Assembly: GCA_003601785.1 (NCBI GenBank)
Contig: PIYA01000015.1
Coordinates: forward strand, 1 to 12,582
Direction of reading: 5' to 3'
From: Candidatus Bathyarchaeota archaeon
GTDB lineage: Archaea; Thermoproteota; Bathyarchaeia; Bathyarchaeales; Bathycorpusculaceae
DNA length: 12,582 bases
A model generated the notes under the pieces. It was not told the origin of the DNA and did no database searches. It worked only from the letters and a program-made list of their open reading frames with translations. Made by a program: the position numbers and the translations under genes. Of this stretch, positions 1 through 6,402 are shown one piece after another (position 1 is the stretch's first letter; each line of letters starts with the position of its first letter).

Positions 1-106
1 TGTCCACAACCAAAACTTGAGCATCTGGATTTTCCTTTTTAATGTGATAAGCCGTTGACAAACCAACAATACCGGCTCCAACAACCACAGCGTCATACTC
101 AGCCAT
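1..106 (-). CDS. FAD-dependent oxidoreductase, N-terminal fragment
   Basis: Only the first 35 codons are in the window; the gene continues leftward out of it. The translation begins MAEYDAVVVGAGIVGLSTAY and runs to a VLVVD strand. This is a Rossmann dinucleotide-binding fold: beta strand, GxGxxG loop (GAGIVG, residues 11-16), helix, then a second strand ending in an acidic residue that would hold the FAD ribose. The GIVGLSTAYHI pattern is typical of D-amino-acid oxidase/glycine oxidase (DAO) family flavoproteins, but substrate cannot be told from this part. The start is ATG at 104-106, with an AAGGA-type ribosome site about 7-8 bases upstream (complement of 113-118). It is divergent from the surface-protein gene at 223. 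Family is fairly sure, function is not. Confidence 0.8.
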   Translation of the reverse strand, partial: MAEYDAVVVGAGIVGLSTAYHIKKENPDAQVLVVD

Positions 107-187
107 GCATATTCCTTCTAATCAGCAGAGATTTAGTTAAAAGATGGAATGCCGTAATAAGCTTTTAACAGTTCTCGAACCTATTGT

Positions 188-214
188 CGTTATAGAAGAG
201 AACACTTATTTATC
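188..214 (+). promoter_or_regulatory. Candidate TATA boxes for the surface-protein gene
   Basis: Two AT-rich elements lie in the 116-base divergent gap: GTTATAGAA at 188-196 and TTATTTATC at 207-215. By the usual archaeal spacing (about 25 bases to the transcript start), the first fits a nearly leaderless start at ATG 223. The second fits the later in-frame ATGs at 253 or 262. Neither has a clear purine-rich BRE, so which is used is open. Confidence 0.3.
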
Positions 215-222
215 TGAGAAAC

Positions 223-1590
223 ATGAGATACAACAAAACATTGAACTCCGAGATGAATGATATGTATAAACTCACTAGTACAAAGGCAATCTCAACTTTG
301 GGAATCATACTATTACTGTTGTGCTCAGCGATTTTCGGAGGAATAATATCTTACATGTGGGTTATGTCAAACTTTTATTTAGAACCTGAAAACACCGTGG
401 ACTTGGTCATTACAGAAGCCAACTTTCCAGTTGACCACGCAGACTTTTTCAACATAACAGTGATGAATCCGACGCATTCATCCTCAGATACGAATATAAC
501 ACAAATCTACTTCACAGTTGAAGGAGACAACAATATACACAACGTAACCAAAACAGACCTCGGAGAATTTCCAATATCCCTTGAAAGAGGAACTGCGAAA
601 ACGATTAAATGCATAGAAAATTGGGGACAATTCGCTGGAAAAACAATCACGGTGCACGTTATTGGAACAAATTCCACAGGAGCCACGCGATCAGTGAAAA
701 CAAAATATGTGAAATTAAACGTGGATGTAAATTTCAATCAAACAGTAAGCTGTAAACATTTTAATATAACTGTTAAGAACGACCCGAATTCCGCGATAAA
801 CCTTACACTGAAAAAAATTTATGTAAATTGGCAAAATCCGGAAAATATCACTCTTCTCACCAAACATGAAAATATCTCTCTTCCAATAAGCGTTCCTATA
901 GGAAAGGAAATCCCACTTCAATGTTTTTATGATTGGGAAACACTTGTAAATCCTACTGTTCGCATAGAAACCTCGGAAGGTTATATTGTTGAAAAGTCTG
1001 CAAACGCTAATGCAACCATGCTTTTGTTAATAACCAATGTAAAGTTTAATGAAACAAACCCAGATGAAGTAAACCTAACAATATTTAACTCAGCGCTATC
1101 AAGCACCCTTGTTGATGTATCAAAAATTGTTCTAACATACGACAACGGAACGCAATATACTATAAATGCAAGTCTAAGAATTGGTCGAAACGAAAATGTT
1201 ACGTTCAGCTGCCATTGGCCTTGGATGAATTATCGCAATAGAAACGTTACGGTAGTTGCTTATACCAAGCAAGGTTTTGCGTCGCAGTCAAAAACTGTTA
1301 AGACACCGCCAGAGGTCGTTTGGAAGATAACTGACGTTAAATTCGATTTGGATGATACTGAACGTTTTTCGGTGAATGTGACTAACATGCCGTGTTCTCT
1401 TTACGATATAAACGTCACAGAAATAGACTTCAACTCACATAATACTACTGTAACATCTTCAATAGTATCAATAGGTAACCAATCAACGTTTACTTGCGAG
1501 TATAACTGGACCAGTTCTGTGGGGAAGGATGCGACAATATTCATGTTCTTTATAAAGGAAATGAATCATCGTCAATCTCATACAACTTAA
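223..1590 (+). CDS. Membrane-anchored surface protein with tandem Ig-like repeats (5' part, frameshifted)
   Basis: I recognise no named family. Seen: a short basic N-terminus, one hydrophobic segment (about residues 22-48), then an extracellular part made of repeats of about 100 residues. Each repeat has a beta strand of the form 'hxITxVxF', an 'FNITVxN'-like strand, and a C-x3-W motif (C130/W134, C234/W238, C330/W334, C425/W429) followed by a 'GKxhTVxV' strand. More than 20 N-x-S/T sequons lie outside the membrane, fitting a glycosylated archaeal cell-surface protein; a CARDB/Ig-like beta-sandwich fold is my inference. A 'TKA|ISTLG' stretch before the hydrophobic core weakly resembles an archaeal prepilin site but lacks supporting features. 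The frame breaks within repeat 4, and its last ~12 residues are out-of-frame sequence; the true continuation is in the reading frame of 1593-1901. Starts at ATG 253 or 262 are possible alternatives. Confidence 0.75.
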   Translation: MRYNKTLNSEMNDMYKLTSTKAISTLGIILLLLCSAIFGGIISYMWVMSNFYLEPENTVDLVITEANFPVDHADFFNITVMNPTHSSSDTNITQIYFTVEGDNNIHNVTKTDLGEFPISLERGTAKTIKCIENWGQFAGKTITVHVIGTNSTGATRSVKTKYVKLNVDVNFNQTVSCKHFNITVKNDPNSAINLTLKKIYVNWQNPENITLLTKHENISLPISVPIGKEIPLQCFYDWETLVNPTVRIETSEGYIVEKSANANATMLLLITNVKFNETNPDEVNLTIFNSALSSTLVDVSKIVLTYDNGTQYTINASLRIGRNENVTFSCHWPWMNYRNRNVTVVAYTKQGFASQSKTVKTPPEVVWKITDVKFDLDDTERFSVNVTNMPCSLYDINVTEIDFNSHNTTVTSSIVSIGNQSTFTCEYNWTSSVGKDATIFMFFIKEMNHRQSHTT

Positions 1591-1592
1591 CG

Positions 1593-1901
1593 TTGCCTTA
1601 CTTTAAAATAACCGAGGTGTCCTTTTCAAACTTCTCTCTTGGAAATCCATACGTAAACGTTACGGTTTACACTAGCGAGTTTTCCACGGTTAACGCAACC
1701 GTAACGGAGCTGTTTATTGAAGCTGAAAACGGCACTTGCTTGTTTAACGCAACAATAACAGATGGATATGAACTTCCAAAGGGCATGAACATGAGTATTG
1801 TTTATTCGTGGGACTGGACCCGTTACTCAGGGCAAGAAATAACCGTTAGAGTACGCGCTGCCGACGGATCTGAAGCGACGAAAAACGTTACCGTTCCTTA
1901 A
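1593..1901 (+). CDS. 3' part of the same surface protein (fifth repeat), separated by a frameshift
   Basis: This frame is open from 1506 and joins the upstream gene smoothly. Reading it before the nominal TTG at 1593 gives 'GNESSSISYNLTLP', which completes repeat 4. The rest is a full fifth repeat: KITEVSF strand, 'YVNVTV' strand, then 'YSWDW' and 'GQEITVRVRA', matching the C-x3-W/GKxhTV pattern of repeats 1-4. The cysteine position is a tyrosine here. Nine more N-x-S/T sequons follow from the junction. It has no membrane segment or ribosome site of its own, so it is very unlikely to be a separate gene. One missing base, most simply an A in the AAA run at 1554-1556, would fuse the two parts into a protein of about 560 residues. 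Termination is followed by T-rich sequence. Confidence 0.8.
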   Translation: MPYFKITEVSFSNFSLGNPYVNVTVYTSEFSTVNATVTELFIEAENGTCLFNATITDGYELPKGMNMSIVYSWDWTRYSGQEITVRVRAADGSEATKNVTVP

Positions 1902-1944
1902 CAGAGAGGCATTTACCCTTTTTAAGTTTAAGGCATTTTCTCTG
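1902..1944. terminator. Inverted repeat and T-tracts between convergent genes
   Basis: The 74-base gap between two converging genes holds CAGAGA (1902-1907) and TCTCTG (1939-1944) as an inverted repeat with a 31-base loop. Inside are two direct copies of GGCATTT (1908 and 1932) and CCCTTTTT at 1916-1923. A T5 run after the stop is consistent with archaeal oligo-T termination of the surface-protein transcript. The long loop makes a classical hairpin weak. Confidence 0.3.
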
Positions 1945-1975
1945 AGAGGAAGTAATCTTCGAGTGTTTTTGTTGT

Positions 1976-3193
1976 CTAAAGTTTTTCTTTGATTGCCTGT
2001 GCCAGTCTTTTTATGCCTTCCTCTATTTCATCCATTGAAGGATAGCTGAAGTTCAATCTCATGGTGTTTGTTCCGCTTCCATCAACGAAGAATGATTGTC
2101 CTGGAACGTAGGCAACCTTGTATTTTTTGACGCATTCGTAGACAAGTTCTTTGGTGTTCACCTTTTCAGGAACCCAAGCGAATATGAACAGTCCACCTAT
2201 GGGCGTTGTCCATTTGCATCCTTCTGGGAAGTAGGTTTCAAGAGCCTCCAGCATCTTATCTCTTTTCGTCTTGTAGAGAGTGCAAATCTCTTTGAGGTTC
2301 TTTTGGATAAGCCCTTTTTTCAGCGCCATGTAAGCTATGTACTGTAGAAGCGGTGAGGTGCATAAATCCATGCTCTGTTTGGCTAGCACAAACTTATCGG
2401 CGAAATCGCTGTCAGCTACAACCCATCCTAAGCGCAGTCCAGGAGACAGAATTTTACTGAAGGTTGAAAGATATATGACTCTTCCTTCCGTGTCCATAGA
2501 TTTCAAGGGAGCAACATGGATAGGTTCGTAGAGGATTAAACTGTAGGGGTCATCTTCGATTATTAGGAAATCGTACTCTGACGCAAGTTCAAGGAGATGT
2601 TTTCTCCGTTCTTCGGATAGGGTTACGCCTGCGGGGTTCTGGCATGTGGGAACCGTGTATAGAAACTTTACCTTTTTGTTTTTAGACTTTAATTCTTTCA
2701 AAGTGTTTTCTAAAGACTCCATTATAATGCCTTTATCATCCATCTTTAGTCCTATGAGCTCCGGGTTGTAGGGTTTGAAGGCGTTGATTGCTGCTAGATA
2801 TGTTGGAAGTTCCATAAGCACGGTGTCTCCTTGGTTGATGAAAATTCTCCCAAGTATGTCGAGTCCTTGCTGGCTTCCGCTTAGAACGACTATGTTGTCT
2901 ATGCTTGGTGTTTTGATTCCCCTCCACTCCATGAAGTTCTTAAGCTCCAACCTCAGTTCCTTTAAGCCTTGGGTGGTTCCGTATTGTAGAAGTTTGTCGC
3001 CGTGTTCGCTTATTCCTTCGGTGACTATCTTTATGATCCACTGTCGCGGAAACGTGGCTGGGGAGGGCATGCCTCCGCCGAAGGAGATTATGTCACCTTC
3101 GACAACCCACTTTAAAAGTTCTCGAATTTCTGAAGTTTTCAATAGTGATGTTCTTTCGGCGAAAAAAGTTTCGGGAACTACCATTCTGTTCAC
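1976..3193 (-). CDS. PLP-dependent class I/II aminotransferase, 2-aminoadipate/aromatic type
   Basis: Fold-type I aminotransferase of 405 residues, a normal length for the LysN/KAT-II (alpha-aminoadipate aminotransferase) group of aminotransferase class I/II. Visible in order: substrate-loop motif FGGGMPSPATFP (38-49), cofactor-phosphate loop SGSQQGLD (105-112), NPAG (186-189) with the pyridine-contacting Asn, DDPY (214-217) with Asp215 and Tyr217, the Schiff-base lysine K247 in STFSKILSPGLRLGW, and the carboxylate-binding arginine R379 in NTMRLNFS. It should transfer the amino group between an L-amino acid and 2-oxoglutarate. Lysine-pathway, aromatic and branched-chain substrates are all possible in this group and the sequence does not settle it. 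The longest start is GTG at 3191-3193; the ATG at codon 4 (3182-3184) is equally plausible. It lies downstream of ilvE on the same strand but has its own TATA-like box. Confidence 0.93.
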   Translation of the reverse strand: MNRMVVPETFFAERTSLLKTSEIRELLKWVVEGDIISFGGGMPSPATFPRQWIIKIVTEGISEHGDKLLQYGTTQGLKELRLELKNFMEWRGIKTPSIDNIVVLSGSQQGLDILGRIFINQGDTVLMELPTYLAAINAFKPYNPELIGLKMDDKGIIMESLENTLKELKSKNKKVKFLYTVPTCQNPAGVTLSEERRKHLLELASEYDFLIIEDDPYSLILYEPIHVAPLKSMDTEGRVIYLSTFSKILSPGLRLGWVVADSDFADKFVLAKQSMDLCTSPLLQYIAYMALKKGLIQKNLKEICTLYKTKRDKMLEALETYFPEGCKWTTPIGGLFIFAWVPEKVNTKELVYECVKKYKVAYVPGQSFFVDGSGTNTMRLNFSYPSMDEIEEGIKRLAQAIKEKL

Positions 3194-3248
3194 TAAACGC
3201 GCTTTTACAAGTTTAGAGTTAAAATCTCTTTCGCTGGTTTTTCATTAG

Positions 3249-3257
3249 TTTTTATAG
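3249..3257 (-). promoter_or_regulatory. TATA box for the class I/II aminotransferase
   Basis: The minus strand reads CTATAAAAA here, a close archaeal box A. A transcript start about 25 bases downstream would fall near 3228, giving a leader of about 30-45 bases before the GTG/ATG starts. This suggests transcription independent of ilvE. Confidence 0.45.
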
Positions 3258-3286
3258 AAAAGTGGTGGAGTTTTCAAACGTCGTAT

Positions 3287-4174
3287 TTAATAGATGGGTG
3301 TTCCCTCTTTTGGATCTCTTACTATTTTTTCAAATTCTTGCATCAAACGCTTCGTTATCGGTCCCGGTTTTCCATCTCCTATTTTCCTTTTGTTGACTTC
3401 CACTATTGGAACGACTTCAGCGGCGGTTCCTGTGAAGAACGCTTCGTCCGCCGTGAAGAGATCCGTCGGTGTTATGTTTGCCTCAACTGCTTTGTATCCG
3501 AGTTTTTCAGCTAATTTCATAATGACATCCCGTGTTATTCCAACGAGAGCGCCCGTTGATGTTGGAGGAGTTATTATCTTCCCGTTTTTCACTATGAAAA
3601 TGTTTTCCGCGATTCCTTCGCTTATGTGCCCGTTCTTGTCGAGGCATATAGCTTCGTCAAAGCCAGCGACGTTTGCCTCGATCTTTCCAAGTATGCTGTT
3701 CATGTAATTTAACGATTTCACTTCATGAGAAGTCGCATCCACAGGGTCTCTCTTAACCCAAACGATTAACGCTCTTATCCCTCTCTCTTTTGCCTCCTTT
3801 GAATGAAGTTTTATAACGTCTGTTATGATGATCACCGTTGGTTTAGGACATTTTCTAGGGTCTAATCCTAAATCGCCTACCCCTCTTGTGACTATGAGGC
3901 GTATGTAAGCGTCGTGTAGGTTGTTTTTCCGCAGAGTTTCCAGAACAGCGTTTATCATTTCCTCTTTTGTTAATGGTATTTCAAGCATGATTACGCGTGC
4001 TGAACGATAAAGTCTGTCTATGTGTTCTCTGAGTTTGAAAACTACACCGTTGTATGCTCTTATTCCCTCGAAGACTCCGTCGCCGTATAAGAGTCCATGG
4101 TCGTATACTGAGATTTTTGCTTGCGATTTTGGATAATACTTTCCGTCTATGTAAACGAGTAACTCTTTTTCCAA
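3287..4174 (-). CDS. ilvE: Branched-chain amino acid aminotransferase (class IV PLP enzyme)
   Basis: Fold-type IV PLP enzyme catalysing the last, reversible transamination of valine, leucine and isoleucine synthesis. Residues below are numbered from the longest possible start (4189). Seen: SVYDHGLLYGDGVFEGIR (27-44), the signature N-terminal region of class IV enzymes; R97 in YIRLIVTRG; the Schiff-base lysine K158 in EVKSLNYMN; the EGIAENIF motif (191-198) with Glu195 near the pyridine nitrogen; and STGALVGITR (211-220) and TGTAAEVVP (253-261), which bind the phosphate. The longest frame gives 300 residues from TTG 4189, but a GGAGG lies over those first codons and is 8 bases before a second TTG at 4172-4174. 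I chose the latter, giving 295 residues. D-amino-acid aminotransferase and ADC lyase are relatives; the EGIAENIF and GLLYGDGVFEG context favours IlvE. Confidence 0.92.
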   Translation of the reverse strand: MEKELLVYIDGKYYPKSQAKISVYDHGLLYGDGVFEGIRAYNGVVFKLREHIDRLYRSARVIMLEIPLTKEEMINAVLETLRKNNLHDAYIRLIVTRGVGDLGLDPRKCPKPTVIIITDVIKLHSKEAKERGIRALIVWVKRDPVDATSHEVKSLNYMNSILGKIEANVAGFDEAICLDKNGHISEGIAENIFIVKNGKIITPPTSTGALVGITRDVIMKLAEKLGYKAVEANITPTDLFTADEAFFTGTAAEVVPIVEVNKRKIGDGKPGPITKRLMQEFEKIVRDPKEGTPIY

Positions 4175-4182
4175 AAGTTTGT

Positions 4183-4187
4183 CCTCC
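4183..4187 (-). promoter_or_regulatory. Ribosome binding site that decides the ilvE start
   Basis: GGAGG on the minus strand, 8 bases before TTG at 4174-4172. It overlaps the codons of the longer reading from TTG 4189, which would itself have no upstream ribosome site. The shorter start is therefore favoured. Confidence 0.6.
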
Positions 4188-4221
4188 AACTTGAGAAGTT
4201 AGTCTATCCTACTAGAGTTTG

Positions 4222-4229
4222 ATATATTT
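4222..4229 (-). promoter_or_regulatory. TATA box for ilvE
   Basis: Minus strand AAATATAT, preceded by A-rich sequence. A start about 25 bases downstream falls near 4200, which leaves a short leader carrying the GGAGG at 4183-4187. This agrees with the TTG 4174 start. Confidence 0.45.
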
Positions 4230-4258
4230 TTTGTGAAACAAAAAGTGTTTTAGATGTG
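4228..4258 (-). terminator. AT-rich hairpin and T5 run after the ThrRS gene
   Basis: Directly downstream of the ThrRS stop the minus strand has a CTTTTTG run. TTTTTG/CAAAAA (4228-4233 with 4239-4244) forms an AT-only-stem hairpin with a 5-base loop. It may be an oligo-T terminator. It overlaps the upstream edge of the ilvE promoter, so termination and initiation would be back to back. Confidence 0.3.
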
Positions 4259-6127
4259 TTAACCGTAGAATTGTGGTCTTTTCGACAAGTGCCTTGGCAA
4301 TGGTAGAGTCTCGAAAGGTCTTCCTTTTACGTTATCCTTTATTTCGTTTACCAATTCTTTGAGTTTCATCTTCCGAATTTCTCTCGCTTTTCTATCTCTA
4401 ACTGGAAGCACATCCGATTCTATCTCTTTCTGTCCCACAACAATTATATAGGGAATCCATTCTTTTTCCGCTTCTCTAACTCTTTTTTGCAACGTTAATG
4501 TGCGGTCGTCGATGTCCACGCGTATTTTCTCTGCTTCTAGCGTGTCAGCCATTTTTTCAGCGTGTGGCAGATACTTGTCTGACATGGGGATTATCCGCAC
4601 TTGGGTTGGTGAGAGCCATAAGGGCAGCCTAGGTGGTTTTCCCTCTTGTTGTTCTCTGTAGGCTTTTTCCAACAGTGCGTAGACGCATCTTTCGATGGCT
4701 CCGCTCGGCGAACAGTGCAAGATTAACGGATACCGCTTTTCTCCCTTTTCGTCCACATAGGTTATATCGTATCTTTTCGCGTTTTCAACATCTATCTGAT
4801 CCGTTGATAAGGCAGCAGCCTTATCTTGGTTGTCCACAAAGTTGAAGTCCCATTTTAATCTGAAGTAGAAGAACGGTTTCTCCCACATTTCTATCAAGGC
4901 TGGTTTTTCAAAGATTTTCACTAGAGAGGTGATAAAATCTTCGTTTTCTCTGTAAAAGTCTTTTGTGAAACGTATTGCAACCTCGTAATCTTCTTTTGAC
5001 AAGCCTATTTCTTCTAGAAGTTTTATGCAAAGTTTGAATCTTATTATGGCTTCTTGTTTTGCTTGTTCGAGGTCTGTGCAGAAAGCGTGGCAGTCTGGCA
5101 TGGTGAAGGCTCTTAATCGTTTTAGACCTACAACTTCACCGCTTTGTTCACGTCTGAAGCTATATCTTGTTAGTTCGTAAAGTTTTAACGGCATGTGTTT
5201 ATAGGAGATTTGAGCGTCGTGAGCCATCAGAAACTGACCGAAGCACGCGGCAAACCTAAGAAAAAGCTCTTTGTCTTCGGATTTTATCAAGTATTGCCTT
5301 GCTGGAAATCTGTTAACGTACTCCGCTAGGCTTGGATGGTGGAAATCATACATTACTGGAGTTTCAACTTCCATACCACCGTATTTTTTAACGGTTTCCG
5401 TGACAAACCGTTCAAGCAGTGATTTTATCAAGCGTCCCTTCGGATACCAACGTATGTTTCCAGGGTCGCTTGCGGGTTCATAGTCTGCTATTTCTAAGCG
5501 TTTCATCAAGGGAACATGAGGCGGCATCAGTTTGGCTGCCCTAACCTTTGAGATTTCGTATTTCGCGAATTTTTCAAGGTTTTCATGTCCTTTAAAGTCA
5601 AATTCTTCCACCGAAATCATTTTTCCATCTGGTTGGAGGATGTACCAGAAGGACTTCAGTTTTTCTTCGGCTTTAACGGCTTCTGAAACCTTTTCTTCTT
5701 TCTCTGCTTTTATCTCCGTTGACAGTATCGTTCTGGATTGTTCCGCTAGAGGATGCCCCTTTATCGATATTGTGAATTGTTTGTTCCATCCGAAGGGTGC
5801 ACGATATGTTTCTAAACCTTTCTCTTTCGCGTAAGCTTCCATGGCTTTGATGACTCTTAGCGCTTCTGTGGGTTTTGCCAGGTTGCTGCTTAAGTGTGCG
5901 TATGGATAGATGAGTATGCGGTTTACCTTTAGTTTTTTAAGGAAGTCTTTGACTTCATCTATCGCTTTCTTTGCCACGTTTTCGTCATCACCTTCCTCGA
6001 CAGCTGTGAATAAAACAACGATTTCTTCCAGTCTTTTTTCGGTTTTCTCCGCTTCCTCGGCTTGGGTTATCTCTTTCTGGATAGGTTTATATTCGATGAA
6101 GTTTGAGTGCAACTGTAATATTCTCAT
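4259..6127 (-). CDS. thrS: Threonyl-tRNA synthetase, archaeal type
   Basis: Class II synthetase that charges tRNA-Thr, 622 residues, the usual archaeal length. Residues 1-140 form the archaeal editing domain (D-Tyr-deacylase-like) that removes Ser-tRNA-Thr: MRILQLHSNFIEY start, YPYAHLSSNLAKPT (74-87) and GHPLAE (124-129). A short linker is followed by the catalytic core with motif 2 YSFRREQSG (322-330), MPDCHAFC (343-350) and motif 3 SPSGAIERC (473-481, Arg480). The zinc ligands that select threonine are visible as C295, H347 and H471. The anticodon-binding domain spans about 505-600 and ends in a conserved-looking RPQFYG. The start is ATG with GAGGTGA 6 bases upstream. It lies 15 bases after the small zinc-protein gene, so the two are probably cotranscribed. 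No missing catalytic residue seen. Confidence 0.97.
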   Translation of the reverse strand: MRILQLHSNFIEYKPIQKEITQAEEAEKTEKRLEEIVVLFTAVEEGDDENVAKKAIDEVKDFLKKLKVNRILIYPYAHLSSNLAKPTEALRVIKAMEAYAKEKGLETYRAPFGWNKQFTISIKGHPLAEQSRTILSTEIKAEKEEKVSEAVKAEEKLKSFWYILQPDGKMISVEEFDFKGHENLEKFAKYEISKVRAAKLMPPHVPLMKRLEIADYEPASDPGNIRWYPKGRLIKSLLERFVTETVKKYGGMEVETPVMYDFHHPSLAEYVNRFPARQYLIKSEDKELFLRFAACFGQFLMAHDAQISYKHMPLKLYELTRYSFRREQSGEVVGLKRLRAFTMPDCHAFCTDLEQAKQEAIIRFKLCIKLLEEIGLSKEDYEVAIRFTKDFYRENEDFITSLVKIFEKPALIEMWEKPFFYFRLKWDFNFVDNQDKAAALSTDQIDVENAKRYDITYVDEKGEKRYPLILHCSPSGAIERCVYALLEKAYREQQEGKPPRLPLWLSPTQVRIIPMSDKYLPHAEKMADTLEAEKIRVDIDDRTLTLQKRVREAEKEWIPYIIVVGQKEIESDVLPVRDRKAREIRKMKLKELVNEIKDNVKGRPFETLPLPRHLSKRPQFYG

Positions 6128-6133
6128 AAAATG

Positions 6134-6140
6134 TCACCTC
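6134..6140 (-). promoter_or_regulatory. Ribosome binding site of thrS
   Basis: GAGGTGA on the minus strand, 6 bases before ATG 6127-6125, filling the 15-base gap after the upstream small gene. It fixes the ThrRS start and shows that the pair is arranged as an operon. Confidence 0.7.
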
Positions 6141-6142
6141 GT

Positions 6143-6355
6143 TCACACTTTCTTATATCGCCATTGCTCAATCTTTTTCTCCTTTTTTGTTCTCTTCTTA
6201 TATTCTTTGTAATGTTCCTTGCATAGATATGCTCTTTTCTCTTTGCTGCCGATGTTTAAACCAGCCGACCTCACCTTTGCCGCTGAAAGAGAGCGGACTG
6301 CCTCTCTGTTACAACCCGCTACGTTGCATTTTACACCTTTAGCGACGCGTCCCAA
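6143..6355 (-). CDS. Small zinc-binding protein, 70 residues, function unknown
   Basis: Not a family I can name. It has a likely zinc site C10-x4-C15 (CNVAGC) paired with C45-x2-H48 (CKEH), separated by about 29 residues including the AVRSLSAAKV stretch. A very basic tail follows (KEYKKRTKKEKKIEQWRYKK) that would suit RNA or ribosome binding. Architecture and charge resemble small archaeal zinc-ribbon proteins tied to translation, but that is inference. The start is TTG at 6353-6355 with AGGAG 9 bases upstream (6365-6369). It sits 47 bases after a PfkB kinase gene and 15 bases before thrS, on the same strand. Coding is supported by the intact frame, the ribosome site and the paired metal ligands. 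Confidence 0.8.
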   Translation of the reverse strand: MGRVAKGVKCNVAGCNREAVRSLSAAKVRSAGLNIGSKEKRAYLCKEHYKEYKKRTKKEKKIEQWRYKKV

Positions 6356-6402
6356 AACGTATTTCTCCTATTCTCATATTTTGAACGCAATACCAATACG
6401 CG

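Noticed and set aside
280..370. Type IV pilin or archaellin identity for the surface protein
   Set aside because: The hydrophobic segment follows a TKA, faintly like a prepilin peptidase site, but the long N-terminal region, the lack of a conserved glycine and of the usual pilin positions, and the very large repeat region fit a simple membrane anchor better.
1536..1575. Classical -1 programmed frameshift with a slippery heptamer in the surface-protein gene
   Set aside because: No in-phase X-XXY-YYZ heptamer exists; only a weak A-AAG tetramer at 1554-1557, and I see no obvious stimulatory hairpin. An indel is the simpler explanation, so slippage is mentioned only as an alternative.
2775..3248. 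157-codon open frame on the plus strand opposite the class I/II aminotransferase
   Set aside because: It is antisense to a gene with all catalytic motifs intact, has no recognisable domain, and is a by-product of the codon composition of the real gene. The same holds for antisense frames within ilvE, thrS, nac, the HD gene and the surface-protein gene.
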